Below are positions 22,401-33,755 of a stretch of DNA of 64,000 bases, one piece after another. The notes below the pieces were generated by a model that saw only the letters and a list, made by a program, of their open reading frames with translations, had not been told where the DNA came from and searched no databases. Source of the DNA: Dromiciops gliroides (Eukaryota; Chordata; Mammalia; Microbiotheria; Microbiotheriidae); NCBI RefSeq assembly GCF_019393635.1, contig NC_057861.1, forward strand, positions 302,333,468 through 302,397,467, written 5' to 3'. The position numbers and the translations under genes are program-made. The first letter of the stretch is position 1, and each line of letters opens with the position of its first letter.

Positions 22401-25400
22401 ACACTATCTAGAATGTTCTCAAAAACTTGATTCTTATAACTCAACATCTAATACTGGTTTTGATCCTAAAGATTATCTATTGGGAAGGAAAATATCATTC
22501 CGTCAATCTCATCAAATCATCTGGTTTGATTATAGCCAAAAGAGAATATGATTAGATTTATTACCTTTCATCTTTGATCCTAACATGCAGTTTATAGGAT
22601 CCTAATATCATAAATGAGAGCTCAAAGGGACCTTACACAATACTGAATCCTATTCCTTTATTTTGCAGATGAATAAAACAGAGGCTTAAAAATGATAGGA
22701 AAAAAAAGTTAAGTGAAGTGACCTAGTGTCTGAAGCAAGATTCCAATCCAAGTCTTCTTGACTCCAAATCTAGTTCCATCATTGGAAATTAATAAGATAA
22801 ACAGGCACATTGCAGATGTCATGGACGTGTAAATGACTCCTCCTAAGGAGGGTGAGAAATAAGTCTTGTCTTCTTCTGTTTGATAGGCATTAGTTGAAGA
22901 ACAGAGATGGAAGACTTAGGATAAGGAAAAATAATAAAATGGTAACAGGGAAGAAAGAATACCTGTATTTATGCTACTGAATTGTATATACAGAATATAC
23001 AAATAGATTTTGTTCCGTTTTCTACCCAGAGCACTCTTACCTTCTGTTTGCTCTTTGACCCACTGGTTAATCTTCTGCCTTGCATCTTCTGAAGCATGCT
23101 GAAAGTCGACAGTGGCCAACTCAGCCCCATACAATTTCTGGGTAGAATTCAAGAATTCCTAGAAAAGAGAAAGATTAAATACAGGAATTGGAGCAGTTAT
23201 AAAAAAATCTCCCAAAGTATGAGGAATTGGCAGAGAACTCTATTCCCATAGGTCAATAAAATTCTGACAGAGGTAACTCTTCTGCTTGTGTCTAGTGCTA
23301 CATACAGTTCATCAAAAAAGAGAAAAATACAGGAACTCTTCTTAAAGGATTTATCATCATCAGCTTTTCACAGTGAAAATTATGGATATTGTTTACATTC
23401 AACTAATCTGCTCCATGGAGCACTGACAATGGCTTGAGCAAAATATCAAAATATCTTAGTAGCTGTTGTTCTATTTTTGAAATCCGGGAATTTAACTCTC
23501 AATAAAAGGATTGATTTCAATTGCTCTCCATATGTTGATCTCAATATATTTTTATGGTATAATATTTATCTGAAGCTCTTCAAAGAAAATATCCCGTTTA
23601 TTAAAGTGTAAAAAAATAATAGTCCTTATTGAGCTCATTTACCAGTATTAAACCATACAGTAATTAAATAATAATCCTGAAAACTATAATTTGCATATAT
23701 TTTATGATATTTCAGAACAAGGATCATGTCAGTTATAAACACACAATAACTAATTCATATGTGTGAGTCTGTGTACCAACAGTGTCCCAAAAGTCTGAGT
23801 GTAATTTAAAACACTATAATATACTATCATTTAAAAAGTATAAAAGCTGGGGACAGCTAGGTGGCACAGTGGATAAAGCACCACCCCTGGATTCAGGAGG
23901 ACCTGAGTTCAAATCTGGCCTCATACACTTGACACTTACTAGCTGTATGACCCTAGGCAAGTCACTTAACCCTCACTGCCCTGCCTCCCACCCGAAAAAG
24001 TATAAAAGTTACAAATTTACTCCCAAAATTGAAAAGTTCAATGATTTAACATTGAAAAATATTTTTCTTATTAAAATTCAACATAACCACCAACTTGCTC
24101 TATACATCAATCTAGTTAATTTTTTAAATTTGCAAACAAAACAAAAAAACCCACTTTCATCACCTGCTACTCTGTAACTGAAAGGACTGTATTTGGAACC
24201 TGGCCTTGAGACCATCCAAATGATAAAATTTTGATGCACTCACAACAGTTTTGACCCCAAATCTAATGGAGATAGATCAGGTCAACCAACATGGTCAATC
24301 AAGAGAACTACCTTTATCAATCTTGTCTGATATGAGACAGCAACAGTCATCCTGAAACAGTCAGACATGGCACACATAATATCAAGGTACACTGTTTTGT
24401 TAAAATTTAAAAATGTATTATTCAAAATTCACAAAGCTTAAATGTGTAAAAGAAATTTAAAAAGTTAAACTTTCACATTATACATATATATGTATATATG
24501 TACACACAATGAAATGATTATTAATAACCAATGATTTGGGGAGATCCAGAAGACCCCCTTTTTCTAAAGTGCTCATATCAAAAGTTCAGCCTCTGACTGG
24601 ATTAATTTTCTTAACAATCTTGTTCAGATCTCACCAAGGTATGGAAGCTCATTGTGTTCTACTGAGATTTGGGTGGAGATAAAGTCTTTGAATAGATTGT
24701 TCCAATTTAGAAGTAAATGATATAATCAAAGCTCATTAGAATAGGTCCAGGAACACCCCTCTTCCAAGAGCTATAAGCCATGAGCCACCATGAAGGTCTT
24801 TGGCATTTGAGAGTTCCACTGACCTCTTTTATGAATAGCATGCTTGCGATATTAATAAAATGAATAAAAAGGGGCAGCTAGGTGGCACAGTGGATAGAAC
24901 ACCGGCCCTGGAGTCATGAGGACCTGAGTTCAAATCCAGCCTCAGACACTTAACACTTACTAGCTGTGTGACCCTGGGCAAGTCACTTGACCCCAATTGC
25001 CTCACTAAAAAAATAATAATAATAAATAAAATAAAATAAAATGAATAAAATATCAAGAAACTATGCCTCCAGAACTTTTTAAATGTCACACATACACACA
25101 CACCCACTCACACTCATACTCCTTTGTCCCCTCAATATCTGCAAACATAATGCATTGCATGTAATAAGTTCTAGATAAATTTTTCTTGGTTGGATGGTAA
25201 CACTAATCCATTCGGTAGTAGGATCTTTTAAGTTTTCTAATGGACATCTAGATTAGAAAATGCCGGAAGGAAATTGGAAGTTTTCTCTTCATATATGCCC
25301 CCCAAATATACTTACCGAAAGGAAATTGTATGTGTTCTCTCCAAATAATCGGTTTGCAAGCTTCAGGATGTAAGAAGTTCCACTTTTGTTAATACTAGTG

Positions 25401-28400
25401 TTTAAGCTCTGAAATCTTGAATGAATTTCATCAACTTCATCAAAATGAAAGGTCTGAATTGTTTAGAAAAAAAGAAAAAGGAATTAAAAAATATATTTTA
25501 TGAATAGGAAAGCTATTTCTGCTTCCACCAACTTAATTTACTCTATTTTTAAAATCATTTTTATCATTCTGAAACTCAATTTTATGTATTTTTATTAGAA
25601 ATCAATCTTTAAAATATGAAAAATGATAGTGCAAAAGTACATTGATAGTGGCAGGTAGGTGGCACAGTGGATAAAGCACTGGCCCTCGATTCAGAAGGAC
25701 CTGAGTTCAAATCTGTCCTCAGACACTTGACATTTATTAGCTGTGTGACCCTGGGCAAGTCACTTAACCCTCATTGCCCTGCAAAAAACAAACAAACAAA
25801 AGTACATTGCTAGAAAACTGAATAATTATAACACAAGAGAATGTTTTTCCAAATTTCCACAAATGCGTGAAAAATATTTTTAAAAAACACTCCTTCTCCT
25901 TGTCTTTTCTTTGCACGATGATATAATTAAACAAAACCCGAATTCTTTACTGCTTGTATGATAACAACTTTTACTTCCCCACACATGTGGTTAAGTATCA
26001 GACTTATTACTCCATAGAGACATACAGATATAGATACAGTATTATATGCAATTATTTTTACTGAGAAGTTATATAATCAGGATTAATGTCATATCCTATA
26101 TATAGACACAATGATATTGAATATGTTTCTTCCTGTTATTGCTCTGATATTAACAGTAATGAATTTCTTCGTTTATCAATGTATTCAAATAGTACTCCAA
26201 GTTGTTATTGTTTGTCCTTCGTTCTGGAAGGAGACTATGACATCCAGGGAGATAATGTCATGGCTTACAATGAACTGGATTTAAGTGAAGAAGGGCGGTG
26301 CAAAGTCACCAGCTTCACTCTGTCCTCCCACTATAAGTTTTAACATCTAGCAGTTATTATTTCTAAGAAAAGGAGCTGGGGCAGCTAGGTGGCGCAGTAG
26401 ATAAAGCACCGGTCCTGGATTCAGGAGTACCTGAATTCAAATCCGACCTCAGACACTTGACACTTACTAGCTGTGTGACCCTGAGCAAGTCACTTAACCC
26501 CAATTGCCATGCAAGGAAAAAAAGTGCCTATGTATATCTATAGCTATAGCTATAGATATATATGTTAGATCTATCTATCTATTTATCTATCTATATCTAT
26601 ATATGGTATCATAATCCCATAAAATTAAAACCTTTTATAACATGTGAGGAGTAAATGAATTAGTTTTTAAATTATTAGCTCTAAGGAGGGCGGGATGATT
26701 TCGAATAAGTAAAATCTTTGCCTCATAAACTCCTTCACAAGCTGAACTAATGGGTCTATTTTGGTTATTTGCAAGAATACAAACAAAACTCAGATCACTA
26801 ATGGTTCTCTTTCCAACAAGCTAAGGGTTTCATTTATTTTCTTTCTATTTAAATAATCTATTGTCTTTCCTAAGTCTTGATAAAGATGGAGCTCATATGT
26901 AGTTGTATTTTTCTCATAAAGGAAGAAAAAACCAATAAAATGATCTTGTTTACGGCTTAGTATGTTGTATTATAAAAGATGCTTCTGTTTTGGTGCTGGT
27001 GATATTAGTATTAGTAGCAGTAGCAATGGCAGTAGTAGTAATGAATACTTACAAATTTATATAGTACTTTACAGTTACACAGACTTTTATATGCATTAAT
27101 TTGAACCAGAAAACAATGCTGAGGTAAGTAACATAAATATTAATATGCCATTTTATATAGAAGTAAACTGAACCTCATATTGGTTAGGTGACTTTCCCAA
27201 AGTCTTGCAGCTAACAAGGACTTGGACCTGGATTTTCTAACAACTCCAAGTTCAATGATTTTTCCACTGGAAAAGAGTAAAATCAATGATAGGTTTGAGA
27301 ACATCACCATCTCATAGGTCAGGAGAAATCTCACAAAGTCACTAGTTCATTTCCAGTGACTACAGTCAGAACTATACCCTAATCATTGCAGAAATATAGT
27401 TAGCTACCATTTTAAAGAAAATTTTCCAGAGAAAAGTTTTCATCATCTTCCTCTTGGTGGAATGTCTCCATTTCTTATAATAGTGGTAGCCTGAAAGTTC
27501 TTTCTATGGTCTAACCTAAACCATGAAGTTTGATCATTTGTGTGTATGTGTGTGTACAGGCTTGCCAGAGACTATACTATATAAGATGTCCACTGTAACA
27601 GTGTATGTTACATTGCCATTTCATCATGTAAAGAATTAACTGTTATTTGAGGTTTTAATGCCTCAGGGCACACTGGCCTGGGACTCCACAAACCACAAGG
27701 TGCTCTACCCACTGGTTGTAGCCATTGCCATGGCGCTAGCACCTCACTTCATCACCACTTGCTGAAGCCTACATGGGCCTGGCAAAATTATAATGATTGG
27801 AAGCCTAGTGAAGGCAGTCATGTGACTGTCAGAGCGGCCATCCCATTGGCTGGGGTTGTGTGGGGTTTTTCTGGGATTGGGGGAGGAGAATTGGGCCTTC
27901 TAGCTGGATGCTTCAACAACAGGAGTTTTGCTGCATATTCTCAGCTGATTCCTGGGCGGTGGTATCTTTACAGGTTGTATAATTTCCCTTTCCCCATTTT
28001 ATTTCCTTTCCCTTGATCCTACTGATCCTGTTTGTGGGTTTTGTTTTGTTTTGTTTTGTTTTTTTGTAGGGCAATGGGGTTTAAGTGACTGGCCCAGGGT
28101 CACACAGCTAGTAAGTGTCTGAGGCTGGGTTTGAACTCAGGTCCTCCTGAATGCAAGGCTAGTTAGTGCCTTATCCATTGCGCCACCTAGCTGCCCCCGT
28201 GTTTTGTTTTGTTTTTTAAGTTCATTCTTGTTAAAATAAATCCTGTTCTGTTTTGAGGGAGGCTGCTGGTCTCCTTCCTTGCCCCAATATTGCGGCAAGC
28301 CACTTAGGTAACACTCCCCAATTAAAAATTGGTCCCCACAATCACATGCAAAGCCCATAGAAGCCTATCCCAGGTCAATACATTTCTGCTAGTGGGAAAA

Positions 28401-28786
28401 GTTTGTCAAATATAAATGAACATTTCAGAGAGGTTGCTTTTTCAATAAATTTGACTTCCTAACCAAGTTACATACATGAGAATATAATTTAACTTTTAAC
28501 AAGTTACTGAAAACTGAAAAATTAGTATTAGGTAGTACACGCAGCACTGTACTCTCTCCCTTTTTTTTTTTTGTACTCTCATATTAATAGAAAAGACATT
28601 TTTCCTGACCTTAGACAGCTGTGCCGCAGTGTTACCCCTGGCTCCCACAAGTACCATGGCCAGAGCTGTTGAAATGCTAAATGGAGAGATGAAGATGTTT
28701 TTTTTTGGATGGGTTTCAACCAACTCCTTGTAGAGCTCAACAGCAAAACGGTTATTCGCCACACTCAGCTGTTCCATTGTTTAAGA
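19033..28786 (-). CDS. SERPINB1: SERPINB1 (leukocyte elastase inhibitor), complete six-coding-exon gene
   Basis: Coding exons on the minus strand: 28777-28610, 25453-25316, 23158-23041, 21411-21269, 21133-20966 and 19437-19033. They total 1140 bp, so 379 residues plus stop, equal to human SERPINB1. Every junction is GT/AG and phases chain correctly. There is no extra CD-loop exon, as expected for the SERPINB1/B6/B9 type. Hallmarks in order: [56 protein letters not shown] (intact inhibitory hinge), P1 Cys, [10 protein letters not shown]. There is no signal peptide: the family is cytosolic or leaderless and inhibits neutrophil elastase, cathepsin G and proteinase 3. Introns are loaded with SINEs, and one LTR fossil sits in the first coding intron. 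One oddity is the weak GTCAGG donor after the ATG exon. Confidence 0.95.
20588..20825 (+). repeat. MAR1-type CORE-SINE in SERPINB1 last intron-exon gap
   Basis: Sense copy: 'gggcagctaggtagagcacc', 'tttgcctcagtttcctcatc', RTE-like 'gaagagtcagacacaactga', and a CAACAA tail. It lies in the intron between the last two coding exons. Confidence 0.9.
20966..21133 (-). CDS. SERPINB1: SERPINB1 exon, residues 190-245
   Basis: 168 bp in phase 0. It encodes [19 protein letters not shown] through [18 protein letters not shown] and ends TGLQE. The donor is GTACCT. A (CA)n tract lies 65 bases into the preceding intron. Confidence 0.95.
21269..21411 (-). CDS. SERPINB1: SERPINB1 exon, residues 142-189
   Basis: 143 bp. 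It starts with the split Gly of GKIPELL and includes the strand-3A word [13 protein letters not shown]. The acceptor is TTTTCAG and the donor is GTGAGC. Confidence 0.95.
21840..22005 (-). repeat. tRNA-derived SINE in SERPINB1 intron
   Basis: Antisense copy with a long T/G-rich tail. Target duplication GACAGAGTTCT (about 21782 and 22005). Confidence 0.92.
23041..23158 (-). CDS. SERPINB1: SERPINB1 exon, residues 103-142
   Basis: 118 bp, ending in phase 1. It encodes [19 protein letters not shown] and [19 protein letters not shown], the helix E/F region. Donor GTAAGA. Confidence 0.95.
23850..23995 (+). repeat. tRNA-derived SINE in SERPINB1 intron
   Basis: Sense copy; target duplication AAAAAGTATAAAAG on both sides. 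Confidence 0.93.
24869..25030 (+). repeat. tRNA-derived SINE in SERPINB1 intron
   Basis: Sense copy with AATAAAATGAATAAAA on both sides. The tail is A-rich with AAT units. The non-repeat parts of this intron show no gene. Confidence 0.92.
25316..25453 (-). CDS. SERPINB1: SERPINB1 exon, residues 57-102
   Basis: 138 bp, phase 0 to 0. It carries helix C/D with [20 protein letters not shown] and [13 protein letters not shown]. The acceptor is TTCAG and the donor is GTAAGT. Confidence 0.95.
25648..25800 (+). repeat. tRNA-derived SINE in SERPINB1 first coding intron
   Basis: Sense copy, target duplication AAAAGTACATTG with one later change. Confidence 0.92.
26190..26345 (+). repeat. Interspersed repeat of unknown class, copy 1
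   Basis: 'Gttgttattgtttgtccttc' through 'ggatttaagtgaagaagggc'. It matches 37175-37330 at several places ('attagatttaagtgaggca'). It looks like a dispersed, non-autonomous marsupial repeat; I cannot name it. Confidence 0.5.
26373..26522 (+). repeat. tRNA-derived SINE in SERPINB1 first coding intron
   Basis: Sense copy ('ggggcagctaggtggcgcag') with a short A-rich tail. A (TATC)n-like microsatellite follows at 26535-26605. Confidence 0.92.
27627..28340 (+). mobile_element. Solo LTR fossil inserted in SERPINB1 copy B only
   Basis: Starts TGTAAAG and ends CCCCACA, flanked by the 4-bp duplication ATCA (27623-27626, 28341-28344). Copy A at about 913-925 has the unbroken site 'tttcatcacatgc'. It holds a CCAAT box (cccattggctgg) and an AATAAA near 28236. 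A SINE sits inside it (28060-28197). The 4-bp duplication suits a class I-like ERV. It is younger than the duplication. Confidence 0.85.
28060..28197 (-). repeat. tRNA-derived SINE nested in the LTR fossil
   Basis: Antisense copy flanked by near-identical GTGxxTTTTGTTTTG words. It is younger than the LTR that carries it. Confidence 0.9.
28610..28786 (-). CDS. SERPINB1: SERPINB1 exon with ATG (residues 1-56)
   Basis: Starts [17 protein letters not shown] and ends NTAAQLSK in phase 0. The acceptor TAG precedes 28786, leaving nine untranslated bases. The donor is GTCAGG, whereas copy A keeps GTAAGG at the same place. Confidence 0.95.
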
Positions 28787-30099
28787 CTACAACAAAAAAT
28801 AACATCCAGTAACATGTCTTAGGGGCATACAAACCAACCCAATGTTACCATTTTCCCCAATTTCTCAGCCTGTTCTGACTGGGCTGTAGAACCACAAAAT
28901 CACACCTGAAGCAAGGGAGGCAATTAAACCCTTTTATTAAAAAAAAATTAATTAAATCCTTTTAGGCCTTTCTGCCTTCTTCCTAATATGTAAAATGTAC
29001 TTTCTCGGAAAAAAGCTGGGAAGCCTAACCCAAGACAAGTTCAGTAGAAACCCAATGTCAGGTTCTACTTTACTAAAGATGTGACAATATTCTTTTCTCC
29101 AACTAGATTAGTTGTACACAGGTCAATAGATCTGTAGTCCTGTCAATGAAATGTCACATGTACTGTAGTTATCTGAGTCAAAGTTCCTACCATACTGCAA
29201 GATCCATGAGCTCAGGGGCCATGCTTTGGCCCTTCAATTAAACAGGCATTTATAAAGTGCTTACTATGTTCAGAGCACTCTGCTAAGTGCTGGGGATACA
29301 GAGGGATAGGAAAGGGGCTACATCAGTGATTTCAGTAGTATCAGAAAAAGGAAAAAAAAAGTTACCTAGGAAATCCTCTCTACCAAAACAAAAGTACCTT
29401 CTGTCTAAAGCCCTGAGGGTAGGAGAAGGGAAGAGGAGGGAGGAAGAGAATTGTAAGTACTACTAGTACTACTGATATTGAACTTTTAGTGCTAAGCAGT
29501 ATTTGAAGTTCACAAAGCACTTTACAGATAATATCTCCTTTGATCTGGGAGGTTTGCTAAGATTACCCCCTTTTTACAGATGAGAAAATTGAGGCAAATA
29601 AGGACTCATTTGAACTGAGACCTCCCATGTCCCAAAGTCAGTATATGTCAGAGGCAAAGCAACAAATCTAGACATCAGCAAATTTGGAGCCCTCTCAGTG
29701 CCTCTTCTCACACAGTAGCTGGTCTGCAAATGTTTCCTGAATTGTCATTGCACCTGGAGCACCTCACGATTATCACAGACTTTTTTTTTTAATGTACTTT
29801 TATCAGTTAACAAAAACCTATCCTTTCTTCCTCCTTCACCCAACTGAAAAACCCTTGTGATATTCTTGGTCAAACAAAACAAATTCCTTCATTGGCCAAG
29901 CCCCACCCCCACCGCCCAAAAAAAGTAGGGTACTAATTTCTGAGCACTAACATTTGGGAGCAAAGTACTTTAGGGTTCTACACCTATACGTATTGCATTT
30001 GCCCCAACTTTTCAAAACAACAACAAAAAAACCAAGTGGATTCGAAAACCAGGAAGAACTGATCCCTATTGGTCCCAGGGTAAAGCTGCAAAGAGGGAG

Positions 30100-30775
30100 G
30101 GCTGAAAAGAACTCATAGAACATCAACAGTTTGAGGTCCCCGGGCTCTTCCAGAGTGATTCCCCTCGTTCCTCCCCATCCCAGACATAGGTCAGGATCCC
30201 AAACATTGAGACTAAAACTCACTGATCTGTAACTCAATTTCCTCCTTGGAGAAAACACAAATTTCTTAGGTTTCCTCAGTTCCCCTTCTCTCCCAGCGAG
30301 GAGAGTGAATCTCTTGAAGCTTAGAGGCGTTTCTAAGGTTCTGGAGTTTCACTTCCTCTTCTTGGATCAGCGAGAACCACCCCCTAGCCCAGCTTACTGC
30401 CTGTAAGAGCATCTCGTGATACTCTGGAACTGTGGGCCCAAGGTAGGAGGGACAACGGCCCCACCCAGAGGATCCCGTAATTGGGTTGCGGGCAGGGGGG
30501 GGGGGGGGGGAGGGGAATTCCTGCTTCTTCCTTCCTTGGTAATCATTGCCTCTGCAGGCTGTCGCAGCTCGTTCTGTGACGTTCTCCCTCTCCCTCCTCT
30601 CCCTCTCCCTCCTCTCCCTCCTCTCCCTCTCCCTCCTCTCCCTCCTCTCCCTCCTCTCCCTCCTCTCCCTCTCCCCCTCTCCCTCTCCCTCTCCCTCTCG
30701 AAATAGCTCCAGGAGGCGTGCTCTTACCGGGTCAGGATCTAGATAGAGGAAACTAGACAAGACCTTCACCTTTCA
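30100..30775 (-). promoter_or_regulatory. Putative 5' region of SERPINB1 copy B with pyrimidine repeat
   Basis: GC-rich block 1.3-2.0 kb upstream of the ATG exon, homologous to 2640-3175 up to about 30580. It carries a G run (30487-30504), 'tgtgacgttctc' (a CRE-like word, about 30575), then a CCCTCT/CCCTCTCC array (30584-30700). TSS and noncoding exon were not resolved. Confidence 0.4.
30584..30700. repeat. CCTCTCCCT pyrimidine tandem array
   Basis: About 115 bases of pure pyrimidine in 6- and 9-base units on the plus strand (purine on the coding strand of SERPINB1). It is absent at the corresponding place in copy A. Downstream, 30780-32400 shows no gene beyond short MIR/MAR-like scraps (31590-31680). 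Confidence 0.95.
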
Positions 30776-32334
30776 GGCAAGAAGACAAGGAAGCTTCTAA
30801 GACTAAGCCAGCCCAGCTGTGGTCTGTACCTTCTATATAGCCAGGAAGGTTTAACCAGAAGGGGGTGGATCCAGAAATCCTAGCGCCTGGGGGGCAGAAA
30901 TACCGGTGTGAAGAAATAGGGTGTGTTCTCCCTATGTGGGTAGGGAAAAAATCTGTGAGGTATGATAGAGCAACATTTCTCCTATTCCTCCCCTTTTAAT
31001 TTTTATGCTTGCCTTAAAAAAATTCTTTCCCATAGTCAGCATTTTAGTAGTCACCTAGATCAATCAAGCAATTGAACCACTTGCTAAATAAATTAATAAA
31101 TATACTGTAAGCGATTATGCTGAAGTGACTATAAATGGAACACCACAATATATTCAATTAAAAGAAATTACTTATTTTATATTGAGTTTTCTTTGGAGAG
31201 ACATCAGTCCAGCTTGGTTGGACTTGTTTTCCTGAAGAGTCAAGGATTGCTCTGCTACTTGCCAAGATTTTCCAGTTCAACCATCCCCACCCCAGTGACT
31301 GAATCACTTCTGGGCTGTTAATAGACTTCTTTCTGGACAGAGCGTGTGATCTGATCATTGTAGAAATTAACCCAATCAATACAGATCCTCTGCAACATAC
31401 AGTTTTAGAGAATTGTCTGGGGCTTCTTACCCAGGGTCATACAGCTAGTATTAATATAAATGAAGAGTTGGATGTGATTCTTCCTGATTTTACTGCTACC
31501 TCATCTAACCATCAAGACAGTCTTTTCATGAAGAGTCTTTTAAAGCAGTTAAACTATCCAAACTATAGCTACCAGACAAATAGAATGACAGCAGAAGGAG
31601 GCCTGGATTTGGAATCAGAGGACCTGGGATTGGATTCTTTGACTTTTCCTATTTATGTGACCTTGGGTAAATTAATGCTCTTCTAGGACTTTGTTGGCAT
31701 GTGCACAATAAGGGGATTAAGTTAGCTCTTTTGTCTTTTAAAATTTTAAGTCTTTTCTATCTCTAAATTCACATGTTTTCCCATTTAATGTGCTTTCCAA
31801 ACCTTTCTTCTCCAAACAGCCTTTAATAAAACTTTCTTCTGTGTCATTTTAATTGTTCTTTATTTTCAGCTGTTTGCAACTGAGGGGAAATATCTCATTT
31901 CTTCATTATGATATACACTAAAGTTTTCATGACAGCAAATGACAGTAAAAAGGAAAAAAATGGAAACTTGAAAGCCAGTAATGCCTCATTTGTCTATGAT
32001 TGTATGAAATGATACATTCCATAGAATAATCTGGTTTACTTAAGTACTATAACATTTTTAAACTATTTCTGATGGAATAAATTATATAATTCTTTCTCTT
32101 TAAACAATATATGTAATCTAATCCTTCCTTGATAGTTCAGGGTCATTATTATTAATGCTATGTATTTTGCTGTATTTGTTTTTCCATGGGGGTTACTTTG
32201 TTATTTTCAGCAGTTTGCTTCTAATCCAAATGGCCCCATGCTGTTATGTTTTTTGAGTATTAAGTTGAACCTGCTTTTCATAGTTTTCTGTTTTCTCTTT
32301 TTTCTGTTTCTATTTTTCTGGAAAGGGGGATGGT

Positions 32335-32382
32335 GTATGTGTGTGTGTGTGTGTGTGTGTGTCTGTCTGTCTGTCTGTCTGT
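32335..32382. repeat. (TG)n(TCTG)n microsatellite
   Basis: TG run passing into TCTG units. Confidence 0.95.
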
Positions 32383-32409
32383 GTTGCTTCCAGAATACAA
32401 TATAAAGAT

Positions 32410-32830
32410 AAAATCCCATTTGGTTTTAAAGTCCTTCAAAACCTGCACTCCACCTCCCACATTTAATTGCTTCTTATACCTTTCTCACCTCCAAATACAC
32501 TGCAATTGCTAGATGGCACAGTCGATCTGGGACCTGAGTTCAAATTTGGCCTCAGACACTTGACACTTAGCTGTGTGACCCTGGGCAAGTCACTTAACTC
32601 TCATTATTCCCCCCCCCCAAAATACACTGCAATTTAGTGATACTGACCTGCTGTTCTTCATATAGGATATACTCTATCTCCTGACTCCAAGTATTTTACT
32701 GGCTGCCCCTCATGTCTCTAATGCTTTCCTTCCTCATCTCCCTCTCCTAGTTTCCTTGACTTCCTTCAAGTCTCAGCTAATGTCCCACTCTTAGAAGAAG
32801 TCTTAATGAATTATTCTTAATTCTTTTTTA
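32410..32830 (+). repeat. L2-type LINE remnant with SINE insertion
   Basis: 'Aaagtccttcaaaacctgca' and 'cttcaagtctcagctaatgt' are L2 3' region text. A truncated SINE splits it at 32510-32620, with AATACACTGCAATT on both sides. Confidence 0.65.
32510..32622 (+). repeat. tRNA-derived SINE, internally shortened
   Basis: Sense copy lacking part of the head ('ctagatggcacagtcgatct'). Duplication AATACACTGCAATT flanks it. Confidence 0.88.
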
Positions 32831-32834
32831 TAAT

Positions 32835-33640
32835 ATTTTATTTGTTCACCAATTCAATATAAAAAACACTTTTAAACTTTTTTTTTCATAAAAATTGAGT
32901 TCCAAATTCTGTCCCTTCTTCCTTCACTCCCTCCCTGAGATGTTAATCTATCTGATATAGGTTATACATGTGTGAGCATGTAAAACATATTTCCGTATTA
33001 GTCATGTTTGGAAGAAAACTCAAACCAAATAAAAACTGAAAATAGAGTACTTCAGCCTATATTCAGATTCCATCAGTTCTTTCTCTAGAAGCAGATAACA
33101 TTTTTAAAATAGTGTTTTTTAATTACATCTAAAACAATTTTTAACATTCAATATCTTGTTTTGAGTTCCAAATTTAATCCCTTCCTTCTCTGTCCCCTCC
33201 CTGAGATGGTATGCAATCCAATATAGGTTATGCATGTGCAATCATATAAGACATTTCTATATTAGTCATTTTGTGGAAGAAAACCGGGAGGGAGCTAGGA
33301 AGGGAGGGAGGTAGAGAGGGAGGAAGGAAGGAAGGAAGGAAGGAAGGAAGGAAGGAAGGAAGGAAGGAAGGAAGGAAGGAAGGAAGGAAGGAAGGAAGGA
33401 AGGAAGGAAGGAAGGAAGGAAGGAAGGAAGGAAGGAAGGAAGGAAGGAAGGAAGGAAGGAAGGAAGGAAGGAAGGAAGGGAGGAAAAAAGTAATATACTT
33501 TGTTCTGTATTAAGATGTCATCAGTCCTTTCTCTGGACCCCGAAAGCATTTTCATCATGCAGTCTTTGGAATTGTTAGCTAAGTCATTCACAATTAATCA
33601 TTGTACAATAGTGCTGTTACCATTTTTTTTTATATCCTAT
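32835..33640 (-). mobile_element. L1 3' tails, antisense, with GGAA array
   Basis: Two successive antisense L1/half-L1 3' ends (tails at 32840-33060 and 33110-33600), each with 'gatataggttatacatg'-like text. The GGAA array sits in the second. Confidence 0.65.
33320..33480. repeat. (GGAA)n microsatellite, about 40 units
   Basis: About 160 bases of almost uninterrupted GGAA. Confidence 0.97.
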
Positions 33641-33755
33641 ATTTATTTTATGTAGAGAATTTAATTTTCAGTATACATTGTACTGACTGGAATTCTGCTA
33701 GCATTATAAGTCATCTTCAATACCACATATCACTCTTCCCTGTTAAATGTGGGCT

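Larger units (their letters stand above)
26847..30580. repeat. Tandem duplication copy B
   Basis: Colinear partner of 1-3175. Two insertions break the match: an LTR fossil present only here (27627-28340) and a SINE present only in copy A (549-691). Its right limit is set where the pyrimidine repeat begins. Confidence 0.9.

Noticed and set aside
26522-26610. Possible CRISPR-like or direct-repeat array
   Set aside because: It is a simple TATC/TAGC microsatellite after a SINE tail.
30266-30769. Open frame rich in RRERRE and its complement rich in LPLPP
   Set aside because: It comes from the CCCTCT array in the SERPINB1 upstream region; there is no conservation with copy A beyond 30580.
33271-33591. 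Long open frames in the GGAA array (EGRK and PSFL repeats)
   Set aside because: They are translations of a pure microsatellite, with no flanking gene structure.
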